A stretch of DNA of 64,000 nucleotides, from NCBI RefSeq assembly GCF_020171745.1, contig NZ_JAIVAH010000004.1, forward strand, positions 186,001-250,000, read 5' to 3'. Source of the DNA: Prescottella equi (GTDB lineage Bacteria > Actinomycetota > Actinomycetes > Mycobacteriales > Mycobacteriaceae). Position numbers and translations under genes: made by a program. Shown piece by piece: positions 15,975-23,730 of the stretch (the stretch's first letter is position 1; every line of letters begins with the position of its first letter). The notes under the pieces were generated by a model. It saw only the letters and a list, made by a program, of their open reading frames with translations, was not told the DNA's origin and searched no databases.

Positions 15975-17233
15975 CGGCAGACCGCGTTCTCGGCGGGCAC
16001 GTACAGCGGCGCCGACGCGGCGACCGCCGGGGCGCTCGTGATCGCCGCGACGGCGAGTGCGGGACTGTTCGGCAGCGTGGTCCGGCTCAGGCCGTACACA
16101 CCGTCCCGCCCCTGCTCGGCCGGGATGGTGACGTCACCGCCCTCGCGCACCTCCCCGGTGCAGCGGTCGTAGACGTTCAGCTTCCAGGTGACCGCACCGG
16201 CCGCCGACGGGTCGAGGCGGACATCCACCCGTACCGCGCACGGCTTGCCGGGGCTGCACGAACCGTCGGCGAAACTTGCTGTGACCCCGGTGATCTGGCC
16301 CGCGGAGGCGGGGGCACCGGTATCGACCGGCGCCGGTGCGACGCCGCCCGCGGCGGCCGGGTCCTCGGGTGCGGGCGGCGGCGGCGACACCGGCTCGATG
16401 CGGTTCTGCGCGGACGAGGTGTTCACCGGATGGACCAAGGCATCCCAGCCCCGGCTCAACTGATCCCAGGCGCGTGGAGCCGCCACCGCCGATCCGGCGA
16501 GAACGACGAGGGCGAGTACGGCGTACAGGCCCTGACGTCGGGACGGGCGGCGCCGACGACTGTGCCAGGGGCTCCGCACCGGCGGATACCAACCGGTGCT
16601 CGTCACGAGCGATCCGGCCGGCACGGACGGACCGTTCCGTACCTCGGACCGATCGCGTTGCTCCTCCACGGCCTGGTCGCCCGGTGCGGGCCGGACGGTC
16701 GTCGCCCTGACGAGGTCACCGATCCGGCGTCGTCGTCGGGCCTCGCCGACGGGGTCGAGCTCGGGATCGATCACCCGACGAACCCGACGAATCAGCTCTT
16801 CCGGATCCGTTGCGCCGGAGACTGATTCACGCAGAAGATCACCGAAGCCCGAACCGCGACAGTTGGTCGCGACACTCCGGATCAGGCCGACGAGCCCGTC
16901 GTCCGGCTCGATACGGGAGGCGACACCGTCGATCGTGAGCCGCCCGCCGTCGGACACCGTGACGGCGTCGCCCCGCAGCGTCACCGGTCTGCCCCGGCGT
17001 GTACCTGCGAGTTCGACCTGGTCGACGAGGTCCGCGACCAGTTGTGCGGCCTGCGGCGGCGTCAGGCGGACGACCGCGAGCAGCGACGGTAGTGCGACGC
17101 CGGCACGGGTGACGTCGACGCCTGGGGCGGCGTCACCGCCACCCGAGTCGTCGTCGATCGGTTCGGACGATTCCGGTCGAGTCACGGCGGGCTTGCTCCC
17201 GTTCGCGTGGACTCCCAAGGCTGCTTCGTTCAT
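15971..17233 (-). CDS. Single-pass membrane protein co-translated with SEDS-PBP
   Basis: A 420-residue protein of unrecognised family. The N-terminal 230 residues are predicted cytosolic and include an alpha/beta region (LAVVRLTPPQAAQLVADLVD, TLRGDAVTVSDGGRLTIDGV) and an Arg-rich helix near GEARRRRRIGDLVRATTV. A basic stretch (SRRRRPSRRQ) precedes one membrane helix (LYAVLALVVLAGSAVAAPRA). After a Pro/Ala linker comes an extracytoplasmic beta-rich domain with paired Cys (DGSCSPGKPCAVRVDVRLD, YDRCTGEV). Its stop overlaps the SEDS-PBP start by four bases, which implies coupled expression. By topology and position it may be a regulator or scaffold of that synthase; this is inference. The ATG at 17233 follows CGGGGTG. 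Confidence 0.75.
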   Translation of the reverse strand: MNEAALGVHANGSKPAVTRPESSEPIDDDSGGGDAAPGVDVTRAGVALPSLLAVVRLTPPQAAQLVADLVDQVELAGTRRGRPVTLRGDAVTVSDGGRLTIDGVASRIEPDDGLVGLIRSVATNCRGSGFGDLLRESVSGATDPEELIRRVRRVIDPELDPVGEARRRRRIGDLVRATTVRPAPGDQAVEEQRDRSEVRNGPSVPAGSLVTSTGWYPPVRSPWHSRRRRPSRRQGLYAVLALVVLAGSAVAAPRAWDQLSRGWDALVHPVNTSSAQNRIEPVSPPPPAPEDPAAAGGVAPAPVDTGAPASAGQITGVTASFADGSCSPGKPCAVRVDVRLDPSAAGAVTWKLNVYDRCTGEVREGGDVTIPAEQGRDGVYGLSRTTLPNSPALAVAAITSAPAVAASAPLYVPAENAVCR

Positions 17234-17478
17234 CGCACACCCCGAAACGATCTGCCACCCGCAGACGGCAACCAGACCGGAGCGGGTAGGCGGTGGACTG
17301 GGCTCTGCCGTACTGACTCCTGTCGAAATCCCTTGCGCCTGTTCGAATCTATTTAACTCCGATCCGGTCTGTCCAGGGGAGGAATCGAGAAGGCGATGAG
17401 ACCCGAACGCCCGTTCGGCAACATTCCCGGTTTGCCTGATTCGATCGCACCCCCGGACGTTTCGTAACGTAAGGACCC

Positions 17479-19053
17479 GTGTCGATCGAAGCCCCTCCCC
17501 CGATTCCCACACCTGCGCGGCCCTGGCCCGCGCTGGTGCGCGTGCCGCGGGACGGGCGCCGGTGGCCGGGAACGGCACGGGCAGCCGCCGCCGTCGCGCT
17601 GCCCGGACTGCTCGGCATAGCGCTCGGCCACGGCCCGGCGGCCGCGACGGCGGCCCTCGGCGCGTTCGCGGTGGTGTACGGCGAGGGCCGGCCGTACCGG
17701 GTGCGGTGGCGGGCGGTCTCGGCGGCGGCGGGCGTGATGGTGGTCGCTGCCGCCCTCGGCGCGGTCGTCGGCAACGCCGTCCACGATGCGGCGTCCGCCG
17801 GTGGGTCCGCGCTGTGGCCGATGGCGCTGGTGCTCGCGATGTCGGTGTTCGTGGCCGTCGCCGCCTTCGTGGTCGACGCGCTGCGCATCGGCGCACCGGG
17901 CGCGTTCCTCCCCCTGCTCGCGGTGGAGATCGCGTCGGCCCTGCCCGCGGCCGGTGTTCCCGTCGGTCACGTCGTCGGCTGGACCGCGATCGGAGCTGCC
18001 ACCGCCGTGCCCGTCGCGATGTCGGGATGCGTGCTGCGGCCACGCACCCCCGAACGCGCCGCGGTCGCATCGGCGATCGCGGCGGTCGCGGCCCTCGACC
18101 ACGATCGGGGATCGACGGCGCGACGGCACGCGGCCGTCAAGTCCGTCCACGCCGCGTGGCAGTGCCTGCACGATGCCGGACTCGCCGCCCGCGACCATCC
18201 CCTCACCCGGGATCTGCTGATCGCGCAGGACCGCTGCGTCGCGCTGCTGCACGGCAGCGCGCCGATGCTCGACGCCGACGGCGAGGATCTGTCGCGGCGC
18301 GTCCCGGCTCCACGGCCGACGGTCCGGTTCCGGCTCGGTCGCGCGGCGCACCTGCGCGGCCGGTCGACGCTCATCGTGGTGCGCCTGCTCGTCGCCTGTC
18401 CGGCGGCGGGTGCGATCGCGATGCTTCTCGGTGTCGCCCGGCCGGACTGGGCCGTCATCACCGCGGCGATGATCCTGCACCAGGGTCCGGACCGGATCCT
18501 GGGCACGTACCGGGCGGTGCACCGCTTCGCGGGAACCGTGCTGGGCCTGGCGATCCTCGCCGCACTGGCCCCGCTCGACCCGACCGGCGTGACGCTGGTC
18601 CTCGTGCTGGCCGCGTCGATGGCCGGGATCCAGGCCTACCTCGTCCGCAACTACGGGTTGGCCATGGTGTTCATCACGGTCCTCGCGCTGCTGCTCGCCG
18701 GGCTCGGGTCGCCGGACGATCTCACCGGAGTGACGCGGGATCGACTGATCGAGACGGTGATCGGTGTGGTCGTCGCAGTCGTCGTGCTGTGGACGGTGCT
18801 GCCCGCGTCGTATCGTCGGATCCTCGACGACGCCGACGACCGGGTCGCTGCCACGATCGCGCAGATCGACGCCGCGCCCGACCCGGACGCGGCGCGCCAA
18901 CTGCGACGCGGACTCGAGTTCGACCTGCACTCGGCCACGACGGCCGCGCTGGTGGCCGCGCACACCGACCCCGGGTGGACCGAGACTCGGTGGGCGCGTC
19001 ATCACGAACTCAACGAGTCCGGCTATCGAGCCCTGGCACCGTCCGGGAACTGA
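17479..19053 (+). CDS. FUSC-family membrane protein
   Basis: A 524-residue inner-membrane protein of the fusaric-acid-resistance/aromatic-acid-exporter (FUSC/ArAE) superfamily. It has the typical duplicated layout: a first block of about six helices (residues 33-185), a cytosolic helical region with HAAVKSVHAAWQCLHDAGLA, then a second six-helix block (about 295-430) including RPDWAVITAAMILHQGPDRI, the family's conserved 'W..ltai...' segment, and a C-terminal soluble helix bundle. It starts at GTG 17479. A TAACGT hexamer at 17465-17470 is a plausible -10 element close enough that the transcript would have almost no leader. The substrate is unknown. Confidence 0.85.
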   Translation: MSIEAPPPIPTPARPWPALVRVPRDGRRWPGTARAAAAVALPGLLGIALGHGPAAATAALGAFAVVYGEGRPYRVRWRAVSAAAGVMVVAAALGAVVGNAVHDAASAGGSALWPMALVLAMSVFVAVAAFVVDALRIGAPGAFLPLLAVEIASALPAAGVPVGHVVGWTAIGAATAVPVAMSGCVLRPRTPERAAVASAIAAVAALDHDRGSTARRHAAVKSVHAAWQCLHDAGLAARDHPLTRDLLIAQDRCVALLHGSAPMLDADGEDLSRRVPAPRPTVRFRLGRAAHLRGRSTLIVVRLLVACPAAGAIAMLLGVARPDWAVITAAMILHQGPDRILGTYRAVHRFAGTVLGLAILAALAPLDPTGVTLVLVLAASMAGIQAYLVRNYGLAMVFITVLALLLAGLGSPDDLTGVTRDRLIETVIGVVVAVVVLWTVLPASYRRILDDADDRVAATIAQIDAAPDPDAARQLRRGLEFDLHSATTAALVAAHTDPGWTETRWARHHELNESGYRALAPSGN

Positions 19054-19068
19054 CCCGGGGAGACGGAG

Positions 19069-19761
19069 CTAGGCGATGACCAGGCTGTCGCGCGAGAGCG
19101 GTGTGCCGAAATAGCCCGCCTCGGGGTCGACGACCACGGTCTTGTTCTCCCCCTGCCGGGCGAGGACCTCGCGAGCCATCTGCTCGAACGGGATCTTCTC
19201 GGGTCCGCCGATGTTCTCGACGGCACCCAACGGCTCGCCTTCCGCCACTCCCGCGACCTCGGCGGCGAGGTCGTCGACGGCGATGGGCTGGATCAGCGCG
19301 TCCGGCACGCGCACCTCGTCGCCGACGGTCATCGAGGCCGTGATCCGGTCGGTGAACTCGGCGAACTGGGTGGAGCGGACGATCGAGTAGGGGATCCCCG
19401 CCTCCGCGATGAGCTTCTCCTGCGCAACCTTCGCCCGCAGGTATCCGCTCAGCGGCAGTTGGTCGGCGCCGACGATCGACACCGCGACGTAGTGCCCCAC
19501 GCCGGCCGCCTTCGCAGCCGCCTCCAGATTGGTGGTCGAGGTGGTGAAGAAGTCCATCACCGGACCGTCTTCGAACGACGGCGAGTTGGACACGTCGACC
19601 ACCACGTCGGCTCCGGTCAGGGCCTCGGCGAGGCCGTCCCCGGTGAGCGTGTCGATCCCGGTGTTCCGTGATGCCGCGACGGCTTCGTCGCCGCGCTCCC
19701 GCAGTTTGTCGACCACCTTCGATCCGAGCGTCCCGGTGCCACCGATCACGACGATCTTCAT
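19069..19761 (-). CDS. NAD(P)-binding SDR-like protein (NmrA/atypical SDR)
   Basis: A 230-residue soluble Rossmann-fold protein. The ATG at 19761 is preceded by CGGAGGGAAAGCC; an ATG six codons upstream is less well placed. The nucleotide-binding motif is KIVVIGGTGTLGSKVVDKLR, typical of atypical short-chain dehydrogenases that often lack the full Tyr-x-x-x-Lys site. VVVDVSNSPSFEDG and YVAVSIVGADQLPLSGYLRA show the NmrA/quinone-reductase-like pattern. It may act as a redox sensor or a quinone/flavin reductase. It converges with the FUSC gene and is followed leftward by 15 bases only. Confidence 0.85.
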   Translation of the reverse strand: MKIVVIGGTGTLGSKVVDKLRERGDEAVAASRNTGIDTLTGDGLAEALTGADVVVDVSNSPSFEDGPVMDFFTTSTTNLEAAAKAAGVGHYVAVSIVGADQLPLSGYLRAKVAQEKLIAEAGIPYSIVRSTQFAEFTDRITASMTVGDEVRVPDALIQPIAVDDLAAEVAGVAEGEPLGAVENIGGPEKIPFEQMAREVLARQGENKTVVVDPEAGYFGTPLSRDSLVIA

Positions 19762-19949
19762 GGCTTTCCCTCCGTACATCTCGGCCGGAGCACCCGGGAT
19801 TCACGCGGTCGTCCGCGGCATCGGGCGCAGAACCAGGCTAAGCCGTCCGGTGCCGGCGCCACAGCACGATCGGGTATCGCGCCCGGTATGTCGCTCGACG
19901 ACGCCGGGGCCGCGCGGCGAACCGCACGGCCCCGGTCGAAGGGTCGGCT

Positions 19950-20846
19950 CTAGGTGCCCGACGGCACGATCAGCACCGGGCAGTCGGCGGTGTGCAGCAT
20001 CGCCCGGCTGGTGGAGCCGAGCAGCATGCCCTTGAAGCCGCCGCGGCCACGGGTGCCGACGACGATCAGCTGCGCCTGCTCGGCGAACTCGCTGAGTACC
20101 CGGACCGGCCGGTCGCGGGCGACGACGCGCTGCACGTCGACATCCGGGTACCGCTCCTGCCAGCCCGCGAGGCGCTCGGCGAGCACCACTTCCTCGCCGG
20201 TCTGGATGCGGCTCCAGTGCGGGTCGTCCGGCGTCGCACCGAGCGACGGCTGCACGCTCACATCGCTCCACACGTTGACCGCGACCAGCGTGGCGCCGCG
20301 CATCGCGGCCTCCTCGAACGCCGCGGCGACCGCGGGCTTGCAGGATTCGGAGCCGTCGACGCCGACGACGATCGGCCCCGTGGTGGGCGGGCGGCCGTCG
20401 AGGGTGCGGCCACGGACCACGGCGACCGGGCACTCGGCGTGCGCGGCCACCGAGGCCGTCACCGAGCCGACGACCAGACCGGTGATCTCACCGTGGCCGT
20501 GCGAGCCGAGCGCCACCATCCACGCCTGCTTCGACAGGTCGATGAGCAGCGGCGCCGGCCGGCCCTCGAGTTCCTCGGTCGTGATCTCGATCGACGCGCC
20601 GTCGTCCACCGACTGCTTGGCCAGCACCTGCGCGCTGTCGAGTCGGGCCCGGGCGGTGTCGTGCAGTTCGTCCTGGAAGCTGCGCGCCAGGTAGGGCTCG
20701 GAGTAGTAGAACGCCGGGATGTGCACGGCGGTGACGATGTGCAGGCGACGCTGGTGGGCGGCGGCGGCACGAGCCGCCCACGCCACCGCGTTCGATGCCG
20801 CCTCGGAGCCGTCTACGGCGACGACGATCGCATCTGTTGCGCTCAT
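19950..20846 (-). CDS. Tandem-domain universal stress protein (UspA)
   Basis: A 298-residue cytosolic protein of two UspA domains (about 1-145 and 155-298). Each starts with the characteristic strand (IVVAVDGSEAASNAVAWAAR; IVVGVDGSESCKPAVAAAFE) and ends with an ATP-binding G-x2-G-x9-G-S/T motif: GSHGHGEITGLVVGSVTASV and GTRGRGGFKGMLLGSTSRAM. Such ATP-binding Usp proteins in mycobacteria belong to the DosR dormancy regulon. The ATG at 20846 follows GAAGGAGAAGC. A weak DosR-like palindrome lies about 80 bases upstream. It is paralogous to the protein at 22080-23015. Confidence 0.93.
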   Translation of the reverse strand: MSATDAIVVAVDGSEAASNAVAWAARAAAAHQRRLHIVTAVHIPAFYYSEPYLARSFQDELHDTARARLDSAQVLAKQSVDDGASIEITTEELEGRPAPLLIDLSKQAWMVALGSHGHGEITGLVVGSVTASVAAHAECPVAVVRGRTLDGRPPTTGPIVVGVDGSESCKPAVAAAFEEAAMRGATLVAVNVWSDVSVQPSLGATPDDPHWSRIQTGEEVVLAERLAGWQERYPDVDVQRVVARDRPVRVLSEFAEQAQLIVVGTRGRGGFKGMLLGSTSRAMLHTADCPVLIVPSGT

Positions 20847-20925
20847 GGATTCTGCTTCTCCTTCACACCCGTGGTGTGTTCCGGGACCTGTCGAGACCCA
20901 TTGTCCTGATTTCTGGTCGTCCCGG

Positions 20926-20945
20926 TGTGGGTCTTCGGTCCCGGG
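20926..20945. promoter_or_regulatory. Weak DosR-like box upstream of uspA
   Basis: TGTGGGTCTTCGGTCCCGGG matches the DosR consensus TTSGGGACTWWAGTCCCSAA at 13 of 20 positions, with a perfect right half (GTCCC) and a four-of-five left half. It lies 80 bases upstream of the uspA start at 20846. It is much weaker than the box at 23146 and may be a chance match. Confidence 0.35.
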
Positions 20946-20987
20946 CGAGCCGTGACGCTCGGCACGTCACGGCGCGCCCGGATTCCG

Positions 20988-22028
20988 TCAGTCGACGATC
21001 GCGCGCAGCTGCTCGATCAGCGCGACCCGACCGGCGCGATCCGCGGCCAGCGGCATCACGTTCAGCGTGGTGACGCCGGCGGCGGCGAACGCCGCGACCC
21101 GTTCCTTGACGTAGCTCTCGGTGCCGATGAGCGAGATCGCCCGGACGAGTTCGTCGGGCACCGCCGCGGCAGCCTCGTCCTTCTTGCCGGCGAGGTAGAG
21201 ATCCTGGATCTTCTCGGCCTCCTCCTCGTAGCCGTAGCGGCACGCGAGGTCGTTGTAGAAGTTCTTGCCCTTGGCACCCATGCCGCCGATGTAGAGCGCC
21301 AGGTGCGGCTTGATCCACTGCAGCATCGGCTCGACGTCGTCGCCGATCGCCAGCGTCGGGCTCGCATAGATCTGCAGGTCGCCCAGGCTCGGATCCCGCT
21401 TGGCCTTGCCCGCCGCGAGCGCGTCACCCCACACCGCGTCGGCCTTCTCGGGGTGGAAGAAGATCGGCTCCCAGCCCTCCGCGATCTCGGCCGTCAGCGC
21501 CACGTTCTTCGGCCCGAGCGAGGCGATGACGATCGGAATGCGATCGCGCACAGGGTGATTGATCAGCTTGAGCGGCTTGCCCAGGCCCGTGCCCTGATCG
21601 GCGGGCAGCGGCACCTGGTAGTACTTGCCCTGGTACTCGACCTTCTCGCGCCGCCACACCTGACGGCAGATGTCGACGAGTTCGCGGGTGCGGCCGAGCG
21701 GGGCGTCGTACTTGACGCCGTGGAAGCCTTCGATCACCTGCGGTCCCGACGCCCCGATGCCCATCACGAAGCGGCCGTTCGAGACGTAGTCCAGACCCGC
21801 CGCGGTCATCGCGGTCAGGCTCGGGGTGCGGGTGTAGATCTGGAAGATGCCCGACGCCAGTTCCACCGTCGACGTCTTCGCCGCGAGGAATCCGATCTGG
21901 CTGACCGCGTCGAACGAATACGCCTCGGGGACGAAGACGATGTCCAGGCCCGCCCGCTCCAGGTCGGCGACCTCCTCGACGGTCTCCGTGAATCCACCGC
22001 TGTAGTTCAAGCCCATACCGATGCGCAC
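20988..22028 (-). CDS. Luciferase-like, probably F420-dependent oxidoreductase
   Basis: A 346-residue cytosolic TIM-barrel protein of the luciferase-like monooxygenase superfamily. Actinobacterial members of this shape are usually F420-dependent. It starts at GTG 22028 (VRIGMGLNYSGGFTETVEEV). Recognisable segments are ERAGLDIVFVPEAYSFDAVS, the cofactor-side GRFVMGIGASGPQVIEGFHG and KLINHPVRDRIPIVIASLGP. The substrate is unknown. It sits between two uspA genes on the same strand, a setting that suggests the DosR-type stress regulon, although no box was recognised directly upstream. Confidence 0.87.
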   Translation of the reverse strand: MRIGMGLNYSGGFTETVEEVADLERAGLDIVFVPEAYSFDAVSQIGFLAAKTSTVELASGIFQIYTRTPSLTAMTAAGLDYVSNGRFVMGIGASGPQVIEGFHGVKYDAPLGRTRELVDICRQVWRREKVEYQGKYYQVPLPADQGTGLGKPLKLINHPVRDRIPIVIASLGPKNVALTAEIAEGWEPIFFHPEKADAVWGDALAAGKAKRDPSLGDLQIYASPTLAIGDDVEPMLQWIKPHLALYIGGMGAKGKNFYNDLACRYGYEEEAEKIQDLYLAGKKDEAAAAVPDELVRAISLIGTESYVKERVAAFAAAGVTTLNVMPLAADRAGRVALIEQLRAIVD

Positions 22029-22079
22029 TTGGGCGACCCCATTCCGTAATTACCTGTGACGGACGTTACGAAGTGGACT

Positions 22080-23015
22080 CTACGACCGCTCGGGCCGAAC
22101 CACCATCACGGGGCACTGCGCCTTCTGGACCAGCTCGTTACTGGTGGAGCCCAGCAGCAGTCCGCGGAATCCGCCGCGCCCGCGGCTGCCCACGACCACC
22201 AGCTGTGCCTTCTGCGACCACGCCATCAGGTGGGTGCGCGGGCCGTCGATGTACAGCTCGCGCTGGACCTCGACGTCCGGGTACCGATCGCGCCAGCCCG
22301 CGAGCCGCTCGGAGAGCACCTCGCGTTCGGCGTCCTCGAAGGCCCGGGGATCGCGGATGGCGCTGCGTCCGCCGGCGAGGGTGCCGTGCGGGGTGTCGCT
22401 CCACGCGTGGACGGCGATCAGCGGGACCCCGCGCAGCGCCGCCTCCTCGAACGCGACCGCGGTGGCGCGCTCACTCGTCTGGCTGCCGTCGATGCCGACG
22501 ACGACCGGGCCCTCGCTGGGTACCTCGCCGTCACGCTGATGCACCACGACCACCGGGCACACGCCGTGGCTGGCGGCGTTGACCGCCGTCGAACCGATGC
22601 CGCCCGCCGAGCCGCTGCCGGACGCGCCGAGGACGAGCGCGCGCGAGTCCTCCGACAGCGACACGAGCCAGCGCGCGCCGCCCATCGTGGAGATCTCGGT
22701 GGAGAGCTTCAGATCGGTGGAGACCTCGCGGGCCGCCGTGGCCGCGCGGGCGAGGATCTCCTTGCCCTCGTCCTCCATCCAGTCGTAGATGCCGGCGACG
22801 TCGAGGTACGGCGCGCCGTAGGTGTAGGGCGAGAAGTTGAGAGCGTGGATGATCCGCAGGGTGAGGTTGCGCTCCGCGCACATGCGCGCGGCCCAGACGA
22901 CGGCCGCCTGCGCGGCGTCCGATCCGTCGACACCCACGATCACCGAGTTCTCGTCCCGCGCGATCGACGGCTCCCTGACGCCCTGCTCCATGCCCTCTGC
23001 GGTCATCCCGCTCAC
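22080..23015 (-). CDS. Tandem-domain universal stress protein (UspA)
   Basis: A 311-residue protein with two UspA domains. Domain one begins VIVGVDGSDAAQAAVVWAAR and ends in GASGSGSAGGIGSTAVNAAS; domain two begins VVVGIDGSQTSERATAVAFE and ends in the ATP motif GSRGRGGFRGLLLGSTSNEL. It is paralogous to the protein at 19950-20846. The start is GTG 23015; ATG 23006 is an alternative behind GAGG. Twin DosR-type boxes lie 130-170 bases upstream, so DevR control under hypoxia or NO is likely. The luciferase-like gene follows 51 bases downstream on the same strand. Confidence 0.93.
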   Translation of the reverse strand: MSGMTAEGMEQGVREPSIARDENSVIVGVDGSDAAQAAVVWAARMCAERNLTLRIIHALNFSPYTYGAPYLDVAGIYDWMEDEGKEILARAATAAREVSTDLKLSTEISTMGGARWLVSLSEDSRALVLGASGSGSAGGIGSTAVNAASHGVCPVVVVHQRDGEVPSEGPVVVGIDGSQTSERATAVAFEEAALRGVPLIAVHAWSDTPHGTLAGGRSAIRDPRAFEDAEREVLSERLAGWRDRYPDVEVQRELYIDGPRTHLMAWSQKAQLVVVGSRGRGGFRGLLLGSTSNELVQKAQCPVMVVRPERS

Positions 23016-23145
23016 CCTCTTCCGTTTGCGACGAATCGGTGCGGCATTCGTGGTCGATCCTGCCTCGGATCGATCCGATCGAGGTGCCGCCTTCGACGTT
23101 AGTCACTCGAACCGGTTTGCGCGTGGATGCGACGGTCCCGAGTGG

Positions 23146-23165
23146 TTCGGGACCAAAGTCCCGCC
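23146..23165. promoter_or_regulatory. Strong DosR/DevR-type box
   Basis: TTCGGGACCAAAGTCCCGCC matches the 20-bp DosR consensus TTSGGGACTWWAGTCCCSAA at 17 positions, with both GGGAC and GTCCC half sites perfect. It lies in the divergent region between uspA (leftward) and nsrR-hmp (rightward), so either could be a target. Its position about 130 bases from the uspA start suits activation. Confidence 0.75.
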
Positions 23166-23167
23166 GG

Positions 23168-23187
23168 TCCGGGCCCAAGGTCGGGAC
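23168..23187. promoter_or_regulatory. Second, degenerate DosR-like box
   Basis: TCCGGGCCCAAGGTCGGGAC matches the DosR consensus at about 14 of 20 positions and repeats the core of the strong box (CGGG-CCAA-GTC) exactly 22 bases further on, two helical turns. Paired strong and weak boxes are the usual layout of DosR-activated promoters. Confidence 0.5.
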
Positions 23188-23220
23188 TTCGTCCAGGTCG
23201 GCGCGACCCGCGTCACATTT

Positions 23221-23243
23221 AATTGGAATCTGAGATACCAATT
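23221..23243. promoter_or_regulatory. NsrR-type operator palindrome
   Basis: A 23-bp near-perfect palindrome with arms AATTGG-A-ATCT and AGAT-A-CCAATT around a central G; only the A/A pair breaks symmetry. The length and the ATCT/AGAT core resemble NsrR operators known in Streptomyces. It ends 15 bases before the nsrR start, so it should mediate autorepression and NO-induced expression of nsrR-hmp. Confidence 0.75.
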
Positions 23244-23258
23244 TCCTACGGTCGAGGC

Positions 23259-23705
23259 ATGCAGCTGACGCAGTTCACCGATCTGGGCCTGCGGATCGTC
23301 ATGCGCCTGGCCGCCGATCCGGCCGGGTCCGGCGGCCCCAGCACCCGGACGGTCGCCGAGCAGCTCGCCGTCTCGTACACCCACGCGACGAAAGTGGTTG
23401 CGCGGCTGAGCGAACTCGGCGTGGTGACGACCCGCCGCGGCCGCGGCGGCGGGCTCGCGATCACCGAACTGGGCCGCACCGCATCGGTGGGCTGGCTGAC
23501 CCGCCAGCTCGAGGGCGACGGCGAGGTGGTCACCTGCGAGGGCGACAAGCCGTGCCCGCTGCGCAAGGGCTGCCGATTGCGGTCGGCACTGCGCGACGCG
23601 CAGGAGGCCTTCTACTCCGCGCTCGACGCGATGACCGTCCGCGACCTCACCTCCCCCACAACCGTGCTGCCGACACCCGTCGTGCCGGCAGTGACCGAAC
23701 CGTAG
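23259..23705 (+). CDS. nsrR: Rrf2-family [Fe-S] NO sensor NsrR
   Basis: A 148-residue transcription repressor. ATG 23259 is chosen (MQLTQFTDLGLRIVMRLAAD), the canonical NsrR N-terminus; a frame extension to 23223 would run through the operator. The winged helix reads TVAEQLAVSYTHATKVVARL and LGVVTTRRGRGGGLAI. Three cysteines in the C-X5-C-X5-C pattern (VVTCEGDKPCPLRKGC) match the iron-sulfur ligands of NsrR. NO would disrupt the cluster and release the operator at 23221-23243. The flavohemoglobin gene follows 25 bases downstream, the standard NsrR target. Some alternative Rrf2 regulators share the ligand spacing, but the context makes NsrR the best call. Confidence 0.92.
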   Translation: MQLTQFTDLGLRIVMRLAADPAGSGGPSTRTVAEQLAVSYTHATKVVARLSELGVVTTRRGRGGGLAITELGRTASVGWLTRQLEGDGEVVTCEGDKPCPLRKGCRLRSALRDAQEAFYSALDAMTVRDLTSPTTVLPTPVVPAVTEP

Positions 23706-23730
23706 AAACCCGACCGACAAGGAGAATCCG

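Noticed and set aside
20886-20903. DosR-like GGGACCTGTCGAGACCC
   Set aside because: The half sites have the wrong spacing and orientation; the site at 20926 is a better candidate.
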